DNA of 45,530 bases from positions 1 to 45,530 of the forward strand of contig JAJRUJ010000098.1 of assembly GCA_024277855.1 (NCBI GenBank), given 5' to 3'. The notes beneath the pieces are model-generated. The model was not told where the DNA came from and searched no databases. It was given only the letters and a program-made list of their open reading frames with translations. Position 1 is the stretch's first letter; every line of letters starts with the position of its first letter. Shown here piece by piece: positions 8,462 through 16,614 of the stretch. The stretch comes from Candidatus Zixiibacteriota bacterium. GTDB taxonomy: Bacteria; Zixibacteria; MSB-5A5; WJJR01; JAJRUJ01. Made by a program: the position numbers and the translations under genes.

Positions 8462-9381
8462 TTGGACTCCTCTTCCGCACGGGGAAATGCGCGGTTATAC
8501 GTTTTCTTTAAGTGAGTGCCTGAAACATGTGTATATACTTGAGTTGTGCCGACATTTACATGACCCAGAAGGTCTTTAATGGCCATCAAATCCGCGCCCC
8601 CATTCAGCAGGTGGGTGGCAAAGGTATGCCGCAACAGATGGGGATGCACGGTCGAACCGCCGGATACTTCCGCAAAATATTTATTCAAAATACTTGAGTA
8701 TGAGCGCACACCCAACACTTTTCCCCTCCGGTTGAGGAAGACTGGTTCCCGGCTAACAATACGGTCTTTCCCGAACTCTGCGGAGAGCAGATCGCGGTAT
8801 TTTGTCAGGATTGCAACGCCAACATCACCGAACGGGACAATCCGCTGTTTGTCTCGCTTGCCATGCAAGACAACCTCCCGGCGATTAAAATCGATCTCCC
8901 CCCAGTGCAATCCGGCAACTTCAGCCAGCCGCGCCCCGGTAGAGTAGAACGTAATTACGATTGCCTTATCCCTCGTCTGCCAAAGTGTTTCCTCCGGGAT
9001 AGATTCCAGCCAACGGATCATTATCTCGGCAGTCAGGTAACGGGGGATACTGCGGGGTAATTTGATTGACGGGAATAAGTCGGAAACATCCCCGGCCAAC
9101 AGTCCCTCGCGCGCCAGATAGCGAAAAAACGAGCGAACCGCCGAGGCCCGTCGCGCCACCGTACGGGCCGAATCACCTGTACGGCGGCCCTCAGCCAAAA
9201 ACCGCCCAATCAACTCGGCAGTGGCAATCTTTTGCACCGGTTGCTCGAACAGAGGCCCACAGAACCGACCAAACCGAGCAAGATCCGACCGATAAGCCCG
9301 CACGGTCTGCGGCGAATACCGTCGGATGGTTTCGATCTCGGCCAAAAACACAGCCAGTTGCCGGTCGGCCCGGTCTTCCAT
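8458..9381 (-). CDS. xerC: Tyrosine recombinase XerC
   Basis: Site-specific recombinase that with XerD resolves chromosome dimers at dif. 307 residues from the ATG at 9381. An N-terminal SAM-like core-binding domain (about 8-95) precedes the catalytic domain with R151 (STGARLAEV), K175, H248 and R251 (HPHLLRHTF), H274 (LLGHVNVG) and the nucleophile Y283 (TTQVYTHVS). The full catalytic set is intact. An in-frame GTG at 9417 would add 12 residues; the ATG is preceded by a G-rich ribosome site, so the choice is not certain. Its place before hslV-hslU is a conserved arrangement in Firmicutes and Bacteroidetes, which argues for a housekeeping XerC rather than a phage integrase. Confidence 0.93.
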   Translation of the reverse strand: MEDRADRQLAVFLAEIETIRRYSPQTVRAYRSDLARFGRFCGPLFEQPVQKIATAELIGRFLAEGRRTGDSARTVARRASAVRSFFRYLAREGLLAGDVSDLFPSIKLPRSIPRYLTAEIMIRWLESIPEETLWQTRDKAIVITFYSTGARLAEVAGLHWGEIDFNRREVVLHGKRDKQRIVPFGDVGVAILTKYRDLLSAEFGKDRIVSREPVFLNRRGKVLGVRSYSSILNKYFAEVSGGSTVHPHLLRHTFATHLLNGGADLMAIKDLLGHVNVGTTQVYTHVSGTHLKKTYNRAFPRAEEESK

Positions 9382-9447
9382 CTGCCCCCCAAATTCATTG
9401 CCAGCAAGCTGTTTCACGACATACCCGCTCGCCGCCAGAATATGGGC

Positions 9448-9497
9448 TTGACCGGGGGTTGTAAAGGGCTTTTTGGCCGCCGACCCCCTTGGTCAGC
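9448..9497. repeat. Degenerate REP-like palindrome in the xerC upstream region
   Basis: TTGACCGGGGGTT at one end faces CCCCCTTGGTCAG at the other, around a G/T-rich centre with AAAGGGC/GGCCGCC. The outer arms match the REP-like element at 5308-5348 and 11430-11470 (TGACC..GGGG / CCCC.TTGGTCA). It fills part of the 332-base divergent region between xerC and the exported protein gene; nothing else was recognised in that region. Confidence 0.55.
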
Positions 9498-9713
9498 TTC
9501 TAAATGGCAGAAATATCCTGGCCGCGGGCAGACCGACTGCGAGATTCAAAGATCCTGCCCAGAGGCCCTATACGGCCAAATTACATTGACTTCCCCCCGC
9601 TCCGGATACACACTATCCCAATGTGATTTCAGCTCCGCTACGAGTTGTCGAACTCTGAGGACCCTGGGATTGTATAAGGCGGGATGATACAATTGGCCAA
9701 ATGGGAGGTTCCG

Positions 9714-11003
9714 ATGCGAAAATCGATTATGGTTTGCCTGTTCTGCCTGTTTCTGTCCCCGGCGGTTTTGGCCGGAGGGACAGGCACAGTATTTGCCGCC
9801 GAGTTTACCGCCAAGATGCAACTGCTCACCGGTAAAACGTCCCAGGAAGGGAAACTCTATTGTCAGGGGCAGCGTTACCGCATGGAACAACAGCAACAGG
9901 GCCGGGAAATCGATTTTCTCGTCGATCAGAATACCGGCATGACGACAGTGTTGTTGGTTAACGACAAGAAATTTGTCCAGATTCCGGTAATCGATCGGCA
10001 AAGTCTGATGAGTGACCCGTTTCAGGGCACAAAATTCATGGCCAAGCAAGGCGAGAGTGTCAGCGAGGGCTCAGAAACAATCGAGGGATATGAGTGCGAT
10101 AAGACAACTGTCTCGATCGGCGGTCAAAAAGGATTCACCGTCTGGACCGCCCGTAAACTCGATTTCCCGATTAAAATCGTATTGCACACGCAACCCGAGC
10201 GCACAGTCCTGCTTACCGAGATCAACGAAACCGACGTCGCCGACGAGTTATTTGCCATTCCGGAGGGATATACGCTTTTCACCGCGCCCGGAGCGTCGGG
10301 TCCCGCACCGGTGAGCGGCCCGCCGATTATCCCCGATTGGGTCGGGGAAGTAAAAAATGCCCCCAAACTCGACGCGCCGTTTGTGCGCGAATTGAAATCC
10401 GGCAAGATGTTCCGTATTCCCCTTCCGGCAGGCAGCGAGTTGGTCGTGAACGGGACCAATGCCGATGACAGCGCCTCGACCTTTATCGCCGTGGCATTTA
10501 ACGACGGGATCCCCATTGAATCGGTCGACCAGCGACGCTACAAACTCTCGGCCAAAGGTCGGAGCAGCCGCCTTACTTTCGAACAAACTCCGGCGGAGGC
10601 CGACGAGATTGTCTTGCGGGTCGAGAAGGGAGCCGTGAAATTCAAGGTGGAGGCGGTCAAACTGCTGTTTGCCGAGGAACTGTCCGCCGGGGCGGAAAAA
10701 CATATCGCCATTCCTCCGGGCAAACCGATGCGGGCAAAATTCACCAATCGTGAAGCCGGTGAATCGTCGTGTCTGGTAACTTTTCAGGAAAAGGGTGTCC
10801 CGCTCGGTGATGATATTGTCGGCCCCGTGTCAGTCCGCACATTTACGGTAAGCGGATTGGGCGATGCCGCTCAACGCACGTGGATCTCCACTGCTGATAA
10901 GATGACCATCAAAGTCACCAAGGGAAAACTTCGTGTCCGGATCGTTCCGGAAGCCGGGCCGAGTCGACCCGGCCCGGCCGGTTTGGAGGCCGGCAAAAAA
11001 TAG
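9714..11003 (+). CDS. Exported protein with DUF4412/LolA-like N-terminal domain
   Basis: A 429-residue secreted protein. The ATG at 9714 (MRKSIMV) is preceded by GGGAGG, and the upstream in-frame ATG at 9684 is less likely. A signal peptide of about 20-30 residues (hydrophobic VCLFCLFL, then cleavage near VLAGG or VFAAE) sends it to the periplasm or surface. Residues about 30-180 resemble DUF4412/LolA-like beta proteins: a tested film of strands with QRYRMEQ, VDQNTGMTTVLL and the conserved YECDKTTVS. The C-terminal half is a beta-rich region without a recognised family. Lipid or ligand binding is a guess from the fold. It stands alone, divergent from xerC. Confidence 0.75.
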   Translation: MRKSIMVCLFCLFLSPAVLAGGTGTVFAAEFTAKMQLLTGKTSQEGKLYCQGQRYRMEQQQQGREIDFLVDQNTGMTTVLLVNDKKFVQIPVIDRQSLMSDPFQGTKFMAKQGESVSEGSETIEGYECDKTTVSIGGQKGFTVWTARKLDFPIKIVLHTQPERTVLLTEINETDVADELFAIPEGYTLFTAPGASGPAPVSGPPIIPDWVGEVKNAPKLDAPFVRELKSGKMFRIPLPAGSELVVNGTNADDSASTFIAVAFNDGIPIESVDQRRYKLSAKGRSSRLTFEQTPAEADEIVLRVEKGAVKFKVEAVKLLFAEELSAGAEKHIAIPPGKPMRAKFTNREAGESSCLVTFQEKGVPLGDDIVGPVSVRTFTVSGLGDAAQRTWISTADKMTIKVTKGKLRVRIVPEAGPSRPGPAGLEAGKK

Positions 11004-11118
11004 ACAGACATTCGACATTAGCTGTTGGCGCGAACGACCAAGGCAAAAACGGGAAATCTTATTCCCGCCTCGGGCGAAGCACGCCCTGGGTTTAATCAGC
11101 GTCCCGATCGGTTCGGCG

Positions 11119-11161
11119 GCAGGTGTGTCCCTGACCAAGGAGACTTCTGCAAAAAGTCCTT
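11119..11161. repeat. Left inverted end of the RAYT-remnant element
   Basis: The sequence GGCAGGTGTGTCCCTGACCAAGG followed by a small hairpin (AAGGAGACTT...AAGTCCTT) is an inverted copy of the right end, whose reverse complement begins GGCTGGTGTGGCCCTGACCAA. The two ends match at nearly every position over the first 20 bases and face each other around the RAYT fragment. Confidence 0.6.
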
Positions 11162-11186
11162 ATGGGATAACGGGCAAGTGGTCGTA

Positions 11187-11435
11187 AAGCAACAATCATT
11201 CAATGATTCCGGCCATGCGTATTTTCTGACTTTCTCCTGCTGTCGCCGACGGCAACCATTGACCGATGATACCGTCCGGCTCAAAGATGAATTCAGAATC
11301 TGGGCATACGTCATTATGATAGATTGGTTGTGGTCCTACGCAAAGGCGCGGGCCGGGTCGGCGGATGGGCCGATCTCGATTGATGAAATACAATTCGAAG
11401 ACAGTAACGCTGAGGAACGCGCTTATAAACCCTGA
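11187..11435 (+). pseudogene. REP-associated tyrosine transposase (RAYT, Y1_Tnp family) remnant
   Basis: The open frame translates to SFNDSGHAYFLTFSCCRRRQPL, the usual N-terminus of IS200-like REP-associated transposases (single-strand DNA transposases that act on REP hairpins). A few residues later comes FRIWAYVIM, which in intact members is followed by PEHVHLL with the metal-binding HUH motif. Here it jumps to DWLWSYAKARAGSADGPISID, which resembles the C-terminal DW.WSSA..G..D.P..ID segment. The HUH histidines, the catalytic Tyr and well over 80 residues are missing, so an internal deletion has made it non-functional. A smaller deletion probably lies after PLTDDTV. Family assignment is by recognition of motifs. 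Confidence 0.7.
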
Positions 11436-11480
11436 CCGCGGGGTTTTCGAGAAAACCCCATTGGTCAGGGCCACACCAGC
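11411..11480. repeat. REP-like palindrome, right end of the RAYT-remnant element
   Basis: Core inverted repeat CCCTGACC-GC-GGGGTTTTC / GAAAACCCC-ATT-GGTCAGGG at 11430-11470, followed by CCACACCAGCC. The same 70-base unit is found at 5289-5359, including the sequence upstream of the hairpin (GAACGC.CTTATAAACCC versus GAATGC.CCTGTAAACCC). The stem directly abuts the stop codon of the RAYT remnant. Confidence 0.7.
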
Positions 11481-11566
11481 CGTGACCCTGGTTAAAGTTT
11501 ATTTGACTATTGATCACCACCCCCTGCGTGCTTGACCTCTCCGTTCAATCACCGTAAATATACCGA

Positions 11567-12430
11567 ATGAGAATGACGCCCGACATTCGCAAACTTGTCG
11601 CCGCTGCCCTCGCCGAGGATCTCGGCAAAGGCGATGTCACCACCACCGCCATCGGCGTGAAAGGCACCCCCGGCAAAGCGTTCGTGCTGGCTAAATCGGA
11701 CGGTGTCCTGTTCGGCTGCGATATTTTTGCCGAAGTATTTCGACAACTGGATCGGAAACTAAAAATCAAGTGGCGAGTCAAAGAAGGTCGATCATACAAA
11801 GCCGGAACAAAACTCGCCACCCTCGAGGCCGACACCGCCGCCCTGCTCACCGGCGAACGCACGGCGTTGAACTTCCTGGCCCATCTCTCCGGTATTGCGA
11901 CCTATACGAAACGATTTGTTGATGCCGTCAAGGGCACCCGCGCGGGGGTACTCGACACCCGCAAGACTCACCCCGGCTGGCGGAAACTACAAAAAGCCGC
12001 AGTCAAAGCCGGCGGCGGGGTGAACCATCGCATGGGCCTCGATGACGCCGTGATGATCAAAAACAACCATATCACCGTCTGCGGCGGCATCGAAGCCGCG
12101 TTACGCAGCGTAATGGAAAAACAAGGGCGCTCTCGCGCGAAAATTCCAATCATCTGCGAAACTCAGACGATGCGCGAAGTCCGTCTCGCGGTCGATTACG
12201 GTGTCGACTGGATACTTCTCGATCATTTCGGCCCGGCCCGTCTGCGCAAAGTCGTCGCCGAAATCCGCCGGATCGAAAAACAAACCGGCCGCCGGATAGT
12301 CCTCGAATCTTCGGGCGGGATTACATTAAAAAACATCCGCGCCAAGGCCGCCACCGGTGTCGACTACCTCTCGGTCGGCGCGCTGACCCAGTCGGCCCCG
12401 GCGGTGGACATCAGCCTGCGCCTGGAATAG
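11567..12430 (+). CDS. nadC: Nicotinate-nucleotide pyrophosphorylase (quinolinate phosphoribosyltransferase)
   Basis: Converts quinolinate and PRPP to nicotinate mononucleotide in de novo NAD synthesis. 287 residues, family-typical. The alpha/beta-barrel motifs are clear: EDLGKGDVTT at the N-terminus, LTGERTALNFL, DTRKTHPGWRKL (usually DTRKT.PG.R), KAGGGVNHRMGL with the substrate-binding HR, and KNNH. The end carries ESSGGI and GVDYLSVGALTQSA. Two in-frame ATGs (11567, 11573) are possible and neither has a strong ribosome site. It is seven bases upstream of birA, so the two probably share a message. No nadA or nadB is in the window. Confidence 0.95.
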   Translation: MRMTPDIRKLVAAALAEDLGKGDVTTTAIGVKGTPGKAFVLAKSDGVLFGCDIFAEVFRQLDRKLKIKWRVKEGRSYKAGTKLATLEADTAALLTGERTALNFLAHLSGIATYTKRFVDAVKGTRAGVLDTRKTHPGWRKLQKAAVKAGGGVNHRMGLDDAVMIKNNHITVCGGIEAALRSVMEKQGRSRAKIPIICETQTMREVRLAVDYGVDWILLDHFGPARLRKVVAEIRRIEKQTGRRIVLESSGGITLKNIRAKAATGVDYLSVGALTQSAPAVDISLRLE

Positions 12431-12437
12431 AAACCCG

Positions 12438-13244
12438 ATGACAGAAAATCCCTATACACCATTTGACCCGGTCGCCATCGAACAGGGGCTGCAGACCCGG
12501 ATGCTCGGCCGAACAATTTTTTGTTTCGGCTCGGTCGGCTCGACTAACGACCGAGCCCACGTACTGGCCGAGAGCGGGGCAGTCGACGGCACCCTGATCC
12601 TTGCCGAGGAACAAACCAGGGGCCGGGGCCGCCGCGGCCGCGACTGGCACTCCTCCCCCGGCCGGGGAATCTGGCTTTCGTTGATTTTGCGGCCGGAATT
12701 TCCCGCCACCCAGGCCCCGGGGCTTTCGCTGGTCGCCGGGCTATCACTCGCGGAGACAATCGAGGATTTCGCCGGCATTTCCGCCGAGGTCAAATGGCCT
12801 AACGATTGTTTGGTCAACAATAAGAAAACCGCCGGAATTCTCACCGAACTATCCGCCGAAAAACAGAAAATCAATTATATCGTCCTCGGCATGGGGGTTA
12901 ACCTCGCCCATCGCAATACCGATTTCCCTCCCGAACTGCGCGATATTGCCACATCGGTGGAAGTCGAAGCCAATCGCGCAATCGACCGGGTCGGTTTCTT
13001 GCAGAATTTGCTTTTGCACTTGGAAAAAAATTACGACCGGTTTTCTCTGGAAGGTCTCACCCCGCTTATCGAGCCGTACTCATCTCGTTGCAATCTAATC
13101 GGTTGTCAAATCACAACGCAAATTGGAGCGAAGTCAATCACCGGCAAGGCCCTCCGCATCGACGACTCCGGAGCTTTGGTGATCGAAAGCAACGGCCGCG
13201 AAACTCCCCTGACCGCCGGCGAGATCACCCAGATCCGCAAATGA
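12438..13244 (+). CDS. birA: Biotin-[acetyl-CoA-carboxylase] ligase
   Basis: Activates biotin to biotinyl-AMP and transfers it to the lysine of biotin carboxyl carrier proteins. 268 residues. The adenylate-binding loop is GRGRRGRDW, followed by the biotin-site segment SSPGRGIWLSL, then KWPNDCLVNNKKTAGIL and GMGVN. A short C-terminal SH3-like domain (about 220-268) completes it. There is no N-terminal helix-turn-helix, so this is a group I enzyme that does not repress biotin genes. It follows nadC by seven bases, which indicates an operon. Confidence 0.93.
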   Translation: MTENPYTPFDPVAIEQGLQTRMLGRTIFCFGSVGSTNDRAHVLAESGAVDGTLILAEEQTRGRGRRGRDWHSSPGRGIWLSLILRPEFPATQAPGLSLVAGLSLAETIEDFAGISAEVKWPNDCLVNNKKTAGILTELSAEKQKINYIVLGMGVNLAHRNTDFPPELRDIATSVEVEANRAIDRVGFLQNLLLHLEKNYDRFSLEGLTPLIEPYSSRCNLIGCQITTQIGAKSITGKALRIDDSGALVIESNGRETPLTAGEITQIRK

Positions 13245-13279
13245 CCGGCCGGCCTGTGACGTATCGCCGGGGAATATGC

Positions 13280-13310
13280 TTGATTGTCGGGTCGAAATGG
13301 CTATTATGAT
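13280..13310 (+). promoter_or_regulatory. Probable sigma-70 promoter of tRNA-His
   Basis: TTGATT at 13280-13285 is followed after 16 bases by TATTAT (13302-13307), or after 19 bases by TATGAT (13305-13310). The distance from the -10 box to the tRNA 5' end (about 13-16 bases) fits a short leader. Assignment is by eye. Confidence 0.45.
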
Positions 13311-13323
13311 GCACTGAAAGCGG

Positions 13324-13400
13324 GCTGGCGTAGCTCAGTTGGTTAGAGCGCCGGATTGTGGATCCGGAGGTCGTCGGTTCAACCCCGACCGCCAGTTCCA
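13324..13400 (+). tRNA. tRNA-His (anticodon GTG), with unusual U72 and U73
   Basis: The full cloverleaf folds: acceptor GCTGGCG (13324-13330), D-arm GCTC..GAGC, anticodon stem CCGGA/TCCGG with loop TTGTGGA (anticodon GTG at 13358-13360), variable AGGTC, T-arm GTCGG-TTCAACC-CCGAC, and acceptor 3' strand CGCCAGT. The discriminator is T (13397) and CCA is encoded (13398-13400). Bacterial tRNA-His normally has C72 and C73, with an extra G-1 pairing C73. Here the base before position 1 is G (13323), so G-1 could be kept, but it would face U73, and G1 faces U72. All other parts look functional. hisS starts 38 bases downstream. Confidence 0.95.
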
Positions 13401-13438
13401 GATAGCCCGATAATGCCGCAGAATTCATCCGAGAGACC

Positions 13439-14869
13439 ATGCCGGAAAAACCGAAACGAATCAAACCCCGCCTGTTGAAAGGGTTTTCAGATTTTCTGCC
13501 GGAGCGAATGCTCGCCCGGCGTAACTTGATCGAAATCGTCCGCACAGTCTACGAGCGGTATGGCTTTATGCCGTTGGATACTCCCGCCCTGGAATATCTC
13601 GAAACGCTCACCGGCGAGTACGGCGCCAACAGTGCCAAAGAAATTTATGCTTTTGAGGACCGCGCCGGTGACCATGTTGCCCTGCGGTATGATTTGACTG
13701 TCCCGCTCGCGCGGATTATCGCCCAATATCCCGACCTGCCCAAGCCATTCCGGCGCTACCAATTTTCTCCGGTCTGGCGGTTTGACAAACCCGGCCCCGG
13801 CCGTTTCCGGGAAATCTGGCAATTCGATGTCGATACAGTCGGCTGCGCAAAGATGATCGCCGATGCCGAAATCATCGGGGCGATTGTCGATTGTCTGAAG
13901 GCGCTCGGTGTGGAACGGTTCCATGTGCGCTATTCCAATCGCAAACTGCTCAACGCGCTGATCGGGTATGCCGGAATCGAGTCCGGCCGCGCGCATGATG
14001 TCTTCCGCGTGCTCGACAAACTCGATAAAGCCGGACTGGAAAATGTGAAACTCGAACTGGGGCCGGGCCGAGTTGATAAATCGGGCGACCCGATCAAAGG
14101 CCTCGGTCTGGATGGCGGACCAATTGGCAAAATCGACGAGTTTCTTTCGATCACCGGCAAGACCCGCACCGAAATCGTGACCAACCTCCGCGCATTGTTT
14201 GGCGACGCGAAGGAAGCCAATGAGGCAATCGATGAGTTGGCTGAAATCGACGAATTACTGACCGCGGCCGGAATCGACGATACTCACGTGAAAATCGATG
14301 TTTCGGTTGCGCGCGGGTTGGACTATTACACCGGTCCGATTTTTGAGGCGATCCTCGACGACCTGCCGAAATTCGGCTCGGTCTTCGGCGGCGGGCGGTA
14401 TGACGGTCTCGTACAGCGATTCATGGGACAGGCGATCCCGGCGGTGGGAACCTCGGTCGGTATCGACCGCCTTTTGGCGGCATTGGTCGAGTTGGGCAGT
14501 GTACACGCACCCCGGACAACGGTCCAGGTGCTGGTCACCACGATGGACAAAAAACGGATGGCCGACTATCAAATCCTGACCCGCGAACTGCGCGACGCCG
14601 GGATCAATACTGAATTGTATTTCGGTAAAGCCGGGCAAATCGGTAAACAACTGCAATACGCCGACCGGGTAGGTATTCCGCTGGCGGTGATTGCCGGTTC
14701 CGATGAATTCGATAAGGGCGAAGTCTCGGTGAAAAATTTACACGAAGGCCGGGAAATGTCCGAACAGGCCGAAGACCGGCAAAGCTGGCTGCAGGCGCGG
14801 TTCGGGCAGGAGACAGTTCCGCGTGAGAAGCTGACCAAATTTATCCGCGAGGCGTTTGCCGCCCGCTAA
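13439..14869 (+). CDS. hisS: Histidyl-tRNA synthetase
   Basis: Class II synthetase that charges tRNA-His. 476 residues, longer than the enterobacterial enzyme. Motif 1 region GFSDFLPERM leads the catalytic core; motif 2 runs VWRFDKPGPGRFREIWQ (112-128). The histidine-specific ARGLDYYTGPIFEA is at 291-304 and motif 3 FGGGRYDGL at 316-324. An anticodon-binding domain covers about 360-476. Motif 2 resembles eukaryotic-type HisRS (REFYQ.D.D) more than the E. coli form (ERPQKGRYRQFHQ). The E. coli loop residues R116 and Q118, which help read G-1:C73, align with K117 and G119 here. This matches the odd discriminator of the tRNA just upstream. Possibly cotranscribed with that tRNA. Confidence 0.95.
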   Translation: MPEKPKRIKPRLLKGFSDFLPERMLARRNLIEIVRTVYERYGFMPLDTPALEYLETLTGEYGANSAKEIYAFEDRAGDHVALRYDLTVPLARIIAQYPDLPKPFRRYQFSPVWRFDKPGPGRFREIWQFDVDTVGCAKMIADAEIIGAIVDCLKALGVERFHVRYSNRKLLNALIGYAGIESGRAHDVFRVLDKLDKAGLENVKLELGPGRVDKSGDPIKGLGLDGGPIGKIDEFLSITGKTRTEIVTNLRALFGDAKEANEAIDELAEIDELLTAAGIDDTHVKIDVSVARGLDYYTGPIFEAILDDLPKFGSVFGGGRYDGLVQRFMGQAIPAVGTSVGIDRLLAALVELGSVHAPRTTVQVLVTTMDKKRMADYQILTRELRDAGINTELYFGKAGQIGKQLQYADRVGIPLAVIAGSDEFDKGEVSVKNLHEGREMSEQAEDRQSWLQARFGQETVPREKLTKFIREAFAAR

Positions 14870-14910
14870 GTTCCAAACTCACCACTTACCTTGATGACAG
14901 GCACCGGCTA

Positions 14911-16587
14911 ATGACGGACAAAACAAAAGTAATCCTCGGTGAACGACCGATTGGGCTGGACGATCTGGCGCAGGTGGCGCGGCAGGGTGCGATGGTAGAA
15001 ATTTCACCGACATGTCGGGGACGGGTCGACCGCGCCCGCGCCCATGTCGAACAGGCGTTGGCCGATGCCCGCATTGCCGAACAAGACGGCAAACCTCTGC
15101 CCCAGCTTTATGGTGTGACTACCGGTTTCGGCGAGCATAAGCACTATCTCATCCGTCCCGAAGAAGCCCACCAGCTCCAGGCGAATATTTTGCGTTCCCA
15201 CGCAATCGGTGTCGGCGAAATGCTCGGCGATGATGTTGTACGCGCGATCGGGATGCTCCGTCTGGTGACGTTTCTGCAGGGACGCTCGGGTGTCCGCTGG
15301 CAATTAACCGAGCGGATCAGGGAATTGATAAATTCGGGGTTACTGCCCTGTATTCCCGAAAAAGGCTCGCTGGGTGCCTCAGGTGACCTCTGTCCGCTCG
15401 CGCATTGGGCGCTGGTCCTTATCGGCGAGGGTGCCGCGCAGGTCAACGGGGTGGACTACCCGGGCACGGTTGCGCTGACCCAGGCCGGGATCGATCCGGA
15501 ATTTCAACTCAGCTACAAAGAAGGTCTCGCGCTGACCAACGGGACCGCCGCCTCGACGGCAATCTGCGCACTGGCGACCATCGATGCGATCAACCTGATC
15601 AAACATGCCGATATCGCCGCCGCCTGCACCGCCGAAGCAGTCGGCGCGCCGACCCGGGCCTATGACGCCAACGTCCACGAGGCGCGGCCCCATCCCGGCC
15701 AGGTGGCCAGTGCAGAAAACCTGCGCACATTGTTGACCGGGTGCGAGTGGATGTATCGCTCGGATGAAATCCAGGAGTCGTATTCGATCCGCTGCACCCC
15801 GCAAGTGCACGGCGCAACCGCCGACGCAATCGCCTATACGCGCGGTGTCGTCGAACGGGAGATGAACAGTGTTACCGACAACCCGCTGTTTTTTGTCGAA
15901 GAAGACGATCTGCCCCCGGTCGATAAAATGACCGCTTCACCGTACCTGGCCTACTCGGCCGGGAATTTCCACGGTCAGCCAATCGCACTCGCCGCAGACT
16001 TTATGGGATTAGCCGTTGCCGAACTGGCCAACATCAGTGAGCGACGCATCCAGAAACTGCTGGACAAACATCACAATGCCGGACTGCCGTCATCGTTGTC
16101 GACGCGGCCGGGCCTGCAATCAGGATTGATGATTGCGCAGTACACCGCCGCCTCTCTCGTCTCGGAGAACAAAACACTCTGCCATCCGGCCAGTTGCGAT
16201 TCGATCCCCACGTCGGCCAACATTGAAGACCATGTCAGTATGTCGATGACCGCCGCGCGCCACGCCCGGGAAATTATTTCAAATGTCGAAGCGGTGGTGG
16301 CTATTGAATTACTCTGTGCCTATCAGGCACAGTGTTTCCGTCGCGGCATCCTGCCTCTCCCCGACGATTTCCAACCGATTGACCGCCTGCGACCCGACCC
16401 CGATCGCGCATTCGGCCCGGCGTCGGATATCATCTTTGCGACTTTCAAGGCCTCGGGCATTCGCCCGGTAGACACCGACCGTTCCCTGGCCGGCGATGTG
16501 GCCAAGATTCGATCATTAGTGCACGACGGCGAAATCCTCCGCCAGGTCGAAAAAGCCATCGCCCGCCCGCTTTACGTGACGTTGTAA
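14911..16587 (+). CDS. hutH: Histidine ammonia-lyase
   Basis: Deaminates L-histidine to urocanate, the first step of histidine breakdown. 558 residues, somewhat longer than the usual ~510. The MIO cofactor forms from A156-S157-G158 in GSLGASGDLCPLAHW. The YGVTTGFG motif (67-74) carries the catalytic Tyr. The selectivity pair in LRSHAIG is S96-H97, as in histidine rather than tyrosine or phenylalanine lyases, and IEDHVSM in the C-terminal half fits HAL. It follows hisS by 41 bases on the same strand. No hutU, hutI or hutG is in the window, so the rest of the pathway must lie elsewhere or be absent. Confidence 0.9.
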   Translation: MTDKTKVILGERPIGLDDLAQVARQGAMVEISPTCRGRVDRARAHVEQALADARIAEQDGKPLPQLYGVTTGFGEHKHYLIRPEEAHQLQANILRSHAIGVGEMLGDDVVRAIGMLRLVTFLQGRSGVRWQLTERIRELINSGLLPCIPEKGSLGASGDLCPLAHWALVLIGEGAAQVNGVDYPGTVALTQAGIDPEFQLSYKEGLALTNGTAASTAICALATIDAINLIKHADIAAACTAEAVGAPTRAYDANVHEARPHPGQVASAENLRTLLTGCEWMYRSDEIQESYSIRCTPQVHGATADAIAYTRGVVEREMNSVTDNPLFFVEEDDLPPVDKMTASPYLAYSAGNFHGQPIALAADFMGLAVAELANISERRIQKLLDKHHNAGLPSSLSTRPGLQSGLMIAQYTAASLVSENKTLCHPASCDSIPTSANIEDHVSMSMTAARHAREIISNVEAVVAIELLCAYQAQCFRRGILPLPDDFQPIDRLRPDPDRAFGPASDIIFATFKASGIRPVDTDRSLAGDVAKIRSLVHDGEILRQVEKAIARPLYVTL

Positions 16588-16614
16588 TTTCCACTATTAA
16601 ATATGATTTCGGCT

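Larger units (their letters stand above)
11004..11566. other. Long intergenic region with a transposase remnant between inverted repeats
   Basis: About 560 bases separating the exported protein gene from nadC. No intact gene is present. It holds a left repeat end (11119-11161), a deleted RAYT coding fragment (11187-11435) and a right repeat end (11411-11480). The last 85 bases before nadC should carry its promoter, but none was clear. Confidence 0.7.

Noticed and set aside
8458-9381. The tyrosine recombinase as sign of a prophage or integrative element
   Set aside because: It is embedded in the conserved xerC-hslV-hslU operon, and no phage genes or attachment sites lie near it.
11025-11435. 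A 136-codon open frame taken as an intact gene
   Set aside because: Only the part from about 11187 resembles a RAYT, and it lacks the catalytic core; the first 50 codons are repeat DNA. It is better read as a pseudogene.
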